This document shows positions 1 to 23,798 of a DNA stretch of 64,000 bases, one piece after another. The notes under the pieces are model-generated. The model had not been told where the DNA came from. It ran no database searches and saw only the letters and a list, made by a program, of their open reading frames with translations. The stretch comes from Agelas oroides (Eukaryota > Porifera > Demospongiae > Agelasida > Agelasidae). The position numbers and the translations under genes were made by a program. Within the stretch, counting starts at the first letter, position 1. Every line of letters begins with the position of its first letter. Where the stretch lies: positions 126,501 to 190,500 of the forward strand of contig OX422201.1 in assembly GCA_949130485.1 (NCBI GenBank), written 5' to 3'.

Positions 1-100
1 CTGGACTAGTATAGTAGCATTATCATCATAATCATGGATGGACTGTTGATTAGTATGACGTCACTGTATGTAACTTGTACGGAGTGCAGCACGTGCGGTG

Positions 101-882
101 ATGGCCTCCCGAGTGATCGAGGTTGGGACTATCGTCAGCAGGTCAGCGCACTAAATTATAGCTGTGGAGAAGCGGGCTGGCTACAGTCTATCCCAATAAG
201 AGCCTCCTTCCTTCCTAGGACCCGCTTCTTGCTGCAAAGTGGCGTGCTGCAGCAGCCTCCCCTCTGGCTGGAGGTGGTGGAGGCCTTTCCCCCTCTCCTC
301 ACCCCTCAGTATAATAGAACAGCGGAGCCAGGTCGACCACCCTCACTCTCCTACCCTGAGGACACACTGAGGAAGTTTGTGTGCATGTCATGAGTGTAAT
401 GTGCTGTTACTTCACCAGCACCCACATGCTCTCCCTGTAACGTACACAGAGAGTTCTATGAAAAGTATCAGGTGGCAGGTGAAAAGGAGGCAGTAATCTT
501 GCTTTATGAGGAGGAGATGCAGCCAACAGTGTGTGAGAGGTACATTGTCTCACACAGCGGTAGAAGTGGGTTATCATTGCTGTCTTGCGTGTGTAGGTTT
601 GTTCATGAGCAGCAGGTGCAGTTACAGTCAGGAGTGGGAGAAGAGGAGGCAGCCAGGAAAGCATTCTGGGCAGTTAGAAAGTCAGGGGTGGACATCCGAC
701 TCAACGAGGTATGTACTGTGTATGTAGTAGCTTACAGCATCTATTCCCCAATTATCTCGTCTCTCCCTACCCTTCCTTCATCCACACACATCTCACAGAA
801 ATCCAAGACAACAGCTACCTCAGCAGCAAAAGGAGTTTTACAAAACTTATTAAAAGAACTACACCATGCCACCCAAAAATAA
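101..882 (+). CDS. MRPS23: Mitochondrial small-subunit ribosomal protein mS23
   Basis: Structural protein of the mitochondrial ribosome small subunit. Proposed exons: 101-141 (MASRVIEVGTIVSR), 219-380 (TRFLLQSGVLQQPPLWLEVV, then EAFPPL and a YPEDTLRKF stretch), a microexon 450-471 giving EFYEKYQ, an exon ending near 709 (EEEAARKAFWAVRKSGVDIR) and a last exon reaching the stop at 880-882. The order follows animal mS23: the start, a TRxLLxxGVL..PLWxxVxxAFPP block, a charged EDxxRxKF motif, an FxEKY motif, then the EE..xxxGKAL-like helix. The join between exons 3 and 4 is the least certain, because 472-620 stays open and could be coding. The C-terminus after residue ~110 is lineage-specific. The stop lies 143 bp from the converging NOS stop. 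Identification is from remembered family sequence. Confidence 0.78.
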
Positions 883-1025
883 TAATTTCTTGTGTTATTG
901 AATTCAACCTAAATCAACTGATAGAATGATAATGGAATGCTAGTCAGTGTTTAGTACCACATAAACAAAAGCAAGTTCTAAGCATGACAAAAAGCACTTT
1001 AATTGAAAACGTGTGGACACTGTCA

Positions 1026-10789
<9,764 letters not shown>

Positions 10790-11280
10790 ATGCCTGCAGT
10801 CAGCTACCCTCGCATGTGCTGCTTCCCTGGAGGCGATAATTAGCACACCATAGATAATATAGCGGACAAGCTCACACGCATCGTTCAATATGATGCTGCG
10901 CGAGCTGCGTAGCCAGGCTGATCAGCTGGCAACATGCAGCATAAAAGATGGCAAGAGTGAACTACGGATCGTTTAATAGTGCATGCACACACCAGTTCGT
11001 TGATCTGCAAGTAGCTAGCTGCGCTATCACGCGGCAATAAAGGAATAACGTTGTAGCTAACAACTCACCTTCAGTACTAGACAGTAGCACGATACAGAGC
11101 ACGCTTCGTTCTGGCACAAAAATGAACTATGAACCGCCAGCTAATTTAATTATCCGCAATATCTAGTCATCATTATTGTATTGCTTCCGGAGTGGAGCCA
11201 CGCCCATCAGCGAGAGTGCATCGTGTACCCGGTCTGCAAAGCTAAGCAAAGGTAAAGCTTGTTGTTATCATCTGCAAGCC
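10790..11280. promoter_or_regulatory. Shared divergent promoter region of NOS and P2X
   Basis: The two start codons are 491 bp apart and point away from each other, so both promoters must lie here or within 5'UTR introns. NOS has at least one untranslated exon upstream of the acceptor near 10793. A CTTCCGG (ETS-like) motif lies at 11184-11190, ~90 bp before the P2X ATG. No clear TATA box was recognised. Confidence 0.55.
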
Positions 11281-11562
11281 ATGGCGGGCGGTGGCTGCAG
11301 GCACGGATGTGTGACGATGTTTGGGTCGCTGGTATCTGCTGTCGTTGAGTACGACACCGCTAAGATTGTGCACATCAAGAATTGGAAGGTTGGTCTGATG
11401 AACCGATTCATTCAGCTCGCCATCGTCGGCTACATCATCGCGTGAGTACCAACCTACTCAATCCTATATACACTCACGCGCGTGCATACCCCCAGCCTAA
11501 GACAGAATATTCCGGTTTTTGTGGCTTTGACTAGGCTACATATCCCCCCTCATGCTCACATG

Positions 11563-11593
<31 letters not shown>

Positions 11594-14297
11594 ACACACT
11601 CACACACACAGCTATGCCATTGTTCTGCAGAAAGGTTACCAGAAGATGGGTCCAGTACAAGGTGCAGTTACAACTAAGCTGAAAGGAGCCTGGCTGTACA
11701 ACGCAACGGAGAACGGCTCCTTCACACAACACTGTACAGACTCAAGTGAAGGATGGATGGTGTTTGACCCAGCGGATTATATCATCCCACCCCAGGTTGT
11801 ATAGAAGATGCAATCTCTTAACAAATACACCTTCACATCCTCTCACCACCCTCACACACACCACCCTCACAACACCCTCACACACACACCATCCTCACAC
11901 ATCACCCTCACACACACCCTCACACACAACCACCCTCACACATCACCCTCACACATTACCCTCACACATCACCCTCACACATCACCCTCACACACACCCT
12001 CACACACAACCACCCTCACACATCACCCTCACACACCATCCTCACACACATCACCCTCACACATCACCCTCACATGCCAGGAACCCAACAGTTTCTTTGT
12101 AATGACAAACTTGTGGGTCACATGCAACCAGACATACGGAAAGTGTGCTGAGGTGAGGGTGTGAGGATGTGAGGCTGTGCTGTAAAGGTTGATAGCTAAG
12201 TGGCTGATAACTGATGGTAATTGTACAGGCACCTGACGTCACAGATGCTATTTGTACTGACGACAGTGATTGCCCTGCTGGGATTGTGTTTATAGGTGGG
12301 TATGGGCCCACAACAGGACAGTGTGACACGCAGGTGGGGAGATGTGAGATCTATGGCTGGTGTCCCACTCAGGTGGAGGACAAGAACGTAACGTATGCAC
12401 CCTGTCACTCGCTGATAGCTCATGGAGGTTGTTACAATTACAAGGGTACCCCCTACACCTCAGGTTCTCTGGCCCAAAGATTGATGCATCTAACTTCACT
12501 GTTCTAGTCAAGAACTCAATCCAGTTCCCCACACTCCGCCCTGGATTAAGAAAGTGAGGTGTACATACACATACACATACACACATACACATACTCACAC
12601 ATGCACACTTACACATACACGCACAGACGTAACATTCTCCCGACAGCAAATTCATCATTTCTGAAAACATGTCATTTCGACAATTCTTCAGAAGATGGGC
12701 TCTACTGCCCCATCCTCTCTCTCCAGCAGATTGTGGACATGATTGATGCTACGGACGGCTACTTTAGAAACCTATCAATGCAGGTGTGTGTGTGTGGGTG
12801 GGTGCGTGCGTGCGTGCGTGTGTGTATACATGTGCATTAAGGGGGTTCATTTTTGTCTGCAGGGTGGTGTGGTAGGGCTTGAAATTGACTGGTCTTGCGA
12901 CCACTTGGAGTCTGGGCTAGACAGCTGCAACCCAAAGTACTCAGCAAAGAGGTGAGGTGAGGGAAGTGAGACCAGTGTGCAGATGGCAGTCTCCACCTCT
13001 CTTCCACCATCAGGCTTGATAACCCAGACGTGAGCATCTCCGCAGGATACAACTTTCGGTACATGTGGAAAGAGCCGTTTGTTGTTGGCGACCACTTTAA
13101 TCTCTGTCTCTTTCTTCCTAGCTTTGCTAAGTTTTACTACCTTGAGGGGGTGCAGTATCGAACACTCATCAAGGCGTATGGCATCTTGTTTAAGATACAG
13201 ATCACTGGGCAGGTAAAGTATTCTATTTTAGTGCATGCCAATATACCACATTGTAGTCTATATCTATCAAGCCAGACCATCTCTCACCCTCCAGGGTGAG
13301 AGATGGTCTGGCTTTTACATTGTTGAGAGAGTTAGAATTCGGCTGAGCCTAGAGGCAATGCTGCTTATGTGTAGCTTATCTTCCACTCCTCTGCCCAAAA
13401 GTCCAAGTTACTTGGCTGTAAGAGTGTTCCACTAGTAATCTGAAGCTCTTGAGTCAAACTATGGCTGGATGCTGGAATTTCTTTATTTCTCAGTCTCTTG
13501 GAACAATAATGTTTTTCATGAGTGTTTGCCTACTGTCACCTACACTCATTAGCATCAACCCTGTCACCACCAGCACACTGTTACTGCAGGGCGGCAGTGT
13601 TTGCCTACTGTCACCTACACTCATTAGCATCAACCCTGTCACCACCAGCACACTGTTACTGCAGGGCGGCAGTGTTTGCCTACTGTCACCTACACTCATT
13701 AGCATCAACCCTGTCACCACCAGCACACTGTTACTGCAGGGCGGCAGTGTTTGCCTACTGTCACCTACACTCATTAGCATCAACCCTGTCACCACCAGCA
13801 CACTGTTACTGCAGGGCGGCAGTGTTTGCCTACTGTCACCTACACTCATTAGCATCAACCCTGTCACCACCAGCACACTGTTACTGCAGGGTGGCATTTT
13901 TGACGTCACAAGCCTTGCGGTGAAGCTTGGGTCAATGATTGCACTGCTGGGAATCGTAAGTCACACTGACTGGTATCACTCTCTCTCCCAGTGTTATCAT
14001 ACACACATGCACCTGATCCTGGTAGGCAGCTGTGGTGTCGGATGTGATTGTGTTATATGTGCTGAAGAAACGATCTTTTTACCGTGAGAAGAAGTACCTC
14101 TACGTGGTGGACTCCAACAGAGATGAAGATCAGTATGAGGTCATTACAGAGCCCGAGGAGGCAGACGAGAGGGTACGTATGGGGGAAACCCTTCTCATTA
14201 ACTATGGAAATATACACTGTAATTTAGTGATTATTCACATTTGTGTCTGCAGAGGCATATCAACAACCCTGCGGCTGGTCACCCTTCTTACAACTAG
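11281..14297 (+). CDS. P2X: P2X purinergic receptor channel subunit
   Basis: ATP-gated cation channel subunit of the plasma membrane, trimeric in the known family. Two membrane segments are visible: TM1 around residues 33-52 (FIQLAIVGYIIA...) and TM2 in LAVKLGSMIALLGI with the following exon AAVVSDVIVLYVL. The ectodomain carries the ATP-site lysine block TTKLKG, NSFFVMTNLWVTCNQT, the cysteine-rich head, NFTVLVKNSI, and NILPTANSSFLKTC. It continues with the ATP-site NFR and LIKAYGI. NFR is restored only when the intron from 13062 to ~13122 is removed. The C-tail starts KKRSFYREKKY, as in vertebrate P2X, and ends NPAAGHPSYN. It lies 491 bp from NOS, head-to-head. A 75-bp repeat copying a splice acceptor precedes the TM2 exon. 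The family call is firm; the subtype cannot be assigned. Confidence 0.95.
13269..13314. mobile_element. Perfect 22-bp-arm palindrome in P2X intron
   Basis: The arm AAGCCAGACCATCTCTCACC plus CT is followed after two bases by its exact inverted complement. It is probably a solo hairpin of a palindromic transposon: related arm pieces (GTCTGGCTTGTGAGACTAG) occur in the SPNS intron near 26463 and near 29577. Confidence 0.55.
13521..13895. repeat. 75-bp x5 tandem array ending at the P2X TM2 exon acceptor
   Basis: Five almost identical 75-bp units, each ending TTACTGCAGGGCGGC. In the last unit this is TTACTGCAG|GGTGGC, the real acceptor of the TM2 exon (GGIFDVTSLAV). The array therefore copies the 3' splice site plus six exon bases four extra times. 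The unit is a multiple of three and stop-free, so the array looks like a 25-residue repeat protein, but it is intronic. Confidence 0.93.
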
Positions 14298-14453
14298 TGA
14301 TGAACACAATCATTCTAATGTGTGATACATGAATCAAAGTTGCTGTGAATTGCAATTATGAACACAATGTTATAATGAGGGAGAATTTGAATCAAAGAAG
14401 TTTGAAGTGATTTGAGGTAATGGCTAACTGCCTGATAACACAAAACTAAATAT

Positions 14454-18560
<4,107 letters not shown>

Positions 18561-19195
18561 TTCACCAGCTGCGTCCGATGGGGCACGACCTTCCCGCGTT
18601 CTTCTACTGCCGCCGGCCAGATTGCATTGTGCGCTTATTGGAGTTGAATAGCGATTGTCCGGAACTAGTCCCGTTCCCAGACCAAGTCTGGGTACGAGAC
18701 TTACGCCACAGTCTGAATGTCTGCAGACATGTACATCCGGTGCTTATACAAGCGCTTCCGGATTCATGCACTTCCAAACGTTTATTTCCTGTTGATCTTT
18801 GTTCTCAGTCTCGACGTGGGCGTGCAGTGGGTTTACTAAAAAGGTTTGCTCTAAGTGGAGTTCAAAGGAAATGGGGGTTGTGGTAGCCTTCGGATTGCAC
18901 AGCACCACAAACATGAGTGGCATGCAAGTGTCAGTGAGGCAATTTGTTTGAACTATTGCGCTAAGTGCTGGGCACGATAGAATGTGAACTAAGTCCCATG
19001 ATCCAAACATTGCCACAAAAGCACACAATTATTACATTGTGTGTTAGCAATTGAATCACTACACAGCAGCTGACAAACAACAGGTGCCCACCCTGCACAG
19101 TGGAGCAGATGATAATGATCATGTGTAACAACAAGCAGGGACAATACACAACACAAGAAACCACAAATACTGATGAAGTGTAAGATGGTTACTGT
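18561..19195. other. Gap: KDM2 promoter side and 3'UTR of the next gene
   Basis: No conserved coding exon recognised. Both flanking genes run on the minus strand, so this holds the 5' region of the KDM2-like gene and the 3'UTR of the gene starting at 23292. A CTTCCGG motif (~18755) and a small palindrome (18666-18702) are the only structures noted. Confidence 0.6.
18666..18702. mobile_element. Solo palindrome of the TAGYC-TCG-TTCCCAG family
   Basis: TAGTCCCGTTCCCAGAC, three spacer bases, then GTCTGGGTACGAGACTTA. The arms pair with a few mismatches and resemble the tip of the larger transposon ends at 53547. Confidence 0.5.
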
Positions 19196-22100
19196 CTACG
19201 TGGGGTCCAATGCTTCTTGTAGTAGCTGCTGTCTCTGTTGCTGTTTTGTTTGAGTTGAAGTTACTGCCAGATTCTGTGTGTGCAGTGTCTCAGCTGTTGT
19301 TTTCACCTGAGGGGAGTCCAGCTCCTGTCTCAGGCACTGACAATCATTCTCATAGCCTAATGCCTGGATGAAGGATAGAAACAGTCACATCACTGGTTTA
19401 AACTAGGCCTGACAACCATGCCACTCACATGTGCCATGCCAGGTGAAAGGGTATCCGGTGGCACCAAACAGACACTACAAGGAGAGACAGAAACAATCAG
19501 ATCATCTCAAAACACCCCACACAACTATGCATACTATGCAGTGGGCACTCACTTGCTGCTGTTAGAAGTGACACTAGTGTGTAGTAAGGTGGCATCGTCC
19601 AGGTGAGGGGAAGAGTCTGGGGGAGAGGAGGAGGGTCTCCCAGGGTTGTTTAGAGGGACTTCCCCCTCAGAAGCTTCACTGCCATCAGTGGCCTCGTTGA
19701 TGGCATTTTGCTGAGCTCGGTGGATCTCAGAGAGACTGGTACGAAGATGGGCCTGCTCACTGAAGGGCCAAGGCAGTTCGTCTGGGATCTCTTCTTCACT
19801 GATGGATTGCTGTGAGGACAACCAGGAGAGAAGGCCCGGAGGTGGCGTGTAGACGCCTCTGCGACGTCTGCGCATCTGAAAAGAGTCGTCCACTGCAAGA
19901 GGAGTAGACAACTCCTCTTTCTCCCTCTCACGCTCTGCAGCAATGTCATCATCGTACGATGTCACAGAGAAATAGATACTGTCTGGTTCACTCTCCACCT
20001 GGCTACCAATGCTCAGTTTACATCCTTCTCTCTGAGTAGGAAGTGATCTCTTGCGTGACTTTTGCACAGCCAGACTGGCACCTAACTTGCCTTCCATGAT
20101 GTCTATAGAGTGGTCTATTGACACCCGAGGAGACAAAGCCCTGGGCGAAGCAGACAAATCGCTAGCAGTTTCTTCCAAAACCGTTTCCAACACGGCATTT
20201 CCCCGGTTGAACTGTGAGATAGAAGGATTGGTATAGATTGCGACACTGCCTGGGAGGAACGGATCTGGATGAGAGGAGGTAGGAACAGCTGATATCGGAT
20301 TGTTCACCGTCTGAGTAGGTGGGGGTGACATTGGTGCATGTCGGCTCAAAAAGTTTTCCGCTGTTGCTCCTAGGGGAAGGTCAGTGATGAGCTCATGTGT
20401 AGCTGGCACACTGGCAACAGAGTCAGGGGAGGGGGGTGACACCTGCTGCAGGGAGGTGTCCTGTTGTTCTGTGAGTGTGTTCATCCTCATGAGGCTTGGC
20501 TTTGCATGTTCCACCTCCCTGGGAATGAATCGGTCTGGCACTAACTGGGGACTGTCAAAATCATCAAACCCAAGGCTAGACAGTACGTCTGTCACCGTCA
20601 CCTGAGACTGGCAGTCAAGCAGTGAGCTCACGCTCGGGCTTTCACTACTGGCACCCATACTACTCAAACTGGTGCCCCCAACACTGCTGGCACTCAGGTG
20701 CTTTGTGAGCTGTCGTCTGGCTCTGTAGGTGCGCGACAAAGGGGGATGATACTCTTCAGAGGGAGAGTCTCTCTCCTCATGCCCTCCTGAAAAGAGAGGG
20801 GTTGTCTTTCGTGACCTGGTGAGCAGGATGGTGTCATGTGGGCTCTCCGAATCAGACAGAGCGGGGGAATTGGTGCCCCAGGGACTTGAGCTTCCATAAA
20901 ACTTTGACCGTATGTCATCATGAAATCCTGAATCATAGCCTAGTGCCGACAAGTCTCCCTCTTCACTCCGGGGTTCATCTTCTTCAACTGAGAACTTGGG
21001 AGCTTCACTGTCAGAAAGGCAGCGCTGCCGGTGTAGTCCCCTGCGCTTGATCCACTCTCTACGTATGTGGGTCACAGGATCACTGAACTTGCGCATATCT
21101 CCCTCCTGCATGAGGTGGAGACGCACGGGGAGAAGGCTTGGATTTCTTCGGCACCACAGATCCCTGCAAGCAGAGAAACACGTACACACAATGAGATGTG
21201 TACCTAGCATTACTTGTCTAGTAAGACTAGCTGGACATGCCCAATTAAAGGTTTACAGTTGCATAACAAGCACAGTGCAAAGGTTAGACGTATACCATTA
21301 AACAGCAACATGAAACAATAATTCTCCATGGTGATTAACCAGTGATGCTAAACAGCTAGTGTGCACACACATGCAGCAATATACGACCAGGGCGTGATGT
21401 TTACAAATGTAGACGAAATGCGCAACACCTGACCGATCATTTCACTTCACATTCCATTCATACAAACACATAACTTGTTCCAAAGTTAAAACAAGCTGTT
21501 ATTTCACTATCAAGACATGTTTCTACTTAAGAACACACCCCACACACTCAAAGCCACGTTCGCGCAGCCACCTAGTCTTTGCCACCATGAAATGTTGGCA
21601 GAGATCAGGATGCAGCCTGAGCAAGAGCTGCCATGCCCCTAGGGAATACCACTTACTCTTTGTCTACAGTGGTCCTATGTGTACCCACATCCTGCAGGGC
21701 AGATTCACCTGAGGAGAGATAGGGAAGCCCATCAAACAATGGCTGGAGGACACCCATGACAGTAACAATACTGACTCAACAATCAGGTGCTGGACATAAC
21801 AAGTGCTAGTCCTTATCACCCACTACATACAGTTGCTAGCATCTGTGATACACCTGGAGACCATGAGATCATGCCCTTTGACCGCTGGACAGTGTTTCAT
21901 TCTCACCTGGAGCATCATGTGAGTCCCTGACGTGAGTTTCATCACTCAGACCCTTGTCACTAGCTAGGGAACCCCCGTCGCTGGCCAGCTCATCTGCACA
22001 GCTCAGAGTGGGAGGGAGGTCTCTCGGGTCAGAGGGCGCAGGGGAGTCAGCCGGTGTACTACTACCAGTCACTTGGTCTGTATTTGGGTCAGAGGGCGCA

Positions 22101-23292
22101 GGGGAGTCAGCCGGTGTAGCCACTTGGTCTGTATTTGGCTCAATAGTCCTGGTGTCCAACAAGTGGCTGGGCTCCTCCTCTTCCCCGATGTAGATCACAC
22201 CACTGCAGGGGCCAGACTGGTGGACCAGCGGAAACTCTGTCTTAGAGAAGGAGAAATCGCCTCTTTCTTCCCTGGAGGTGTTGACCTCTTGCAGATATAC
22301 CAAAGAAGTGCTGCAGCAAGTGTCCAGATGTTGCATGTCACTGACAAACTGTCCATTGCAGTAGGAGGGCTGCATGTGTGTGCATTTTGGGAGGGAAAAC
22401 TGAAGTCACACTGCACCTAAAAGGCACTTGAGATGATTCTGTTTGTAACACAGGAAACCTCTTCACACTGCAAGTCTCCATTCAGAAGGTTATGAATACT
22501 TCGCCTCATTCTTGTACTTGGTCCAATTGGAGTTTGCACAACAGAACTACTGAAGGTGCAAAGCCTTGGGGCTGTCAGACAGTGAACCACCCCTCAGGTG
22601 GGAGGCAACAGAGCTACTGAAGGTGCAAAGCCTTGGGGCTGTCAGACAGTGAACCACCCCCTCAGGTGGGAGACAACAGAGCTACTGAAGGTGCAAAGCC
22701 TTGGGGCTGTCAGACAGAGAACCACCCCTCAGGTGGGAGACAGATGACTGTCATATTTTCATAAGGATGGGAGCACTATAACCACTAATAACAAGTGGGC
22801 AGTTTGGGAATGCAACAATTTACCGACTGAAAGTTATTACAAGTAGTTGGCACATGATCTGGAAAGCTGGCTGGGAAACTCCTGGAACAGGTGGTTTGTT
22901 CCTGGTACAATATTACTCAAGATCTGATATCAGATCATAAAATAGAGTTTTGCAAATAACAACTGAGATCACTCACTATCTAATGCTGGGAGATATCACA
23001 CAAATGGTGCAGATCTAACCACACAATCGTCAATAATCCCATTGTTACTGTTCCATAGTAACATCACAGCAAATATATGGCTTGTGTGTGCTCTGAAGGA
23101 GACCTGGGACATGCTGAGCAGGTGCCAGTGAGGCATGGCAGACAAACAAGCCATTTTCCTTACCTCACTCAGGCTCAGGCCTGGCTGGAAAGGTTCAAAC
23201 GGTTCTGGAAGGGAGAGATGAGGAGGGCATTCGTGACTCAGGTCATGTAAGCGCCAGGTGTTACAGTAACAGAATATGCAGGCAACATTCAT
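19196..23292 (-). CDS. Possible ITPR-interacting-domain (KRAP/TESPA1-like) protein
   Basis: Exons chained by matching splice phase: a start near 23292 (first ATG, uncertain), one ending LSLSE, a long exon near 22375-21880 (PSYCNGQFVSDMQ...), a small one near 21710-21655 (ESALQDVGTHRTTVDK), the main exon from about 21173 to 19552, a 46-bp exon (VCLVPPDTLSPGMAH), and a last exon (ALGYENDCQCLRQEL...) stopping at 19196. The main exon has SPSVSSLLDCQS followed by TDVLSSLGFDDFDSPQLVPD and RFI. This resembles the SxSxLL...DVLxxLGF...IPxRF core of KRAP/TESPA1 proteins, which tether IP3 receptors. Much of the rest is Ser/Pro/acidic and disordered, with SDSE-type phosphosites. A Gln-rich tail might form a short coiled coil. 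The family call rests on that one short motif. Confidence 0.45.
22539..22741. repeat. ~66-bp x3 tandem repeat in intron
   Basis: Three near-identical units containing CTACTGAAGGTGCAAAGCCT and TGTCAGACAGTGAACCACCC, in the first introns of the ITPR-interacting-like gene. Not obviously coding. Confidence 0.93.
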
Positions 23293-23798
23293 GGCCTTCA
23301 GCGCTAGTCTCAACAACCGAGATTAACGTGATTTTGTTCAACATCAAAGTGCAGCACTCAACTGCAAAGCCTCCGAGCGAGGCCTACGCTTTTTGAAAAT
23401 CACGATTTTAGTTCTTCTCACTAACGATGCTGGTTACTGTGCAGTAGACGCTACCATATTCGCGCCTCAACTCACCTACTTCAACAGACATAACTAGTCG
23501 TCAGCGCTTCAGGCGGTCTTCGTCACCTGTGTAAAGTTGCGAACAAAAAGTCAAACATAAACCTTCACAGCATTATCCACAGTGCTTTAGCAAGCTCTCC
23601 CACAAGCTAATTACTTGCTAGCTACTTACACTCTCAATCATCTTCGAGCACTGAACTCGCTTGCAGTCTATGTTCATACTTGTAATTTGCAGCTGAGTCA
23701 CCTGCTTGCTCAAGGGCTGGGGGCGGGGCCATATGGTAATCAGCCGCAATACCGTAAATCAACAAATTATTCCAAGTTAACGAAAAAAGCTTCTGCGA
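23293..23798. promoter_or_regulatory. Divergent 5' region between the ITPRID-like gene and spinster
   Basis: 506 bp between opposite start codons. No exon or repeat recognised. Both promoters are inferred to lie here from gene orientation; no specific box is claimed. Confidence 0.45.

Noticed and set aside
13521-13895. 25-residue repeat protein VCLLSPTLISINPVTTSTLL...
   Set aside because: It lies in the P2X intron and is open only because the 75-bp unit lacks stops. Conserved P2X sequence resumes exactly at the last acceptor.
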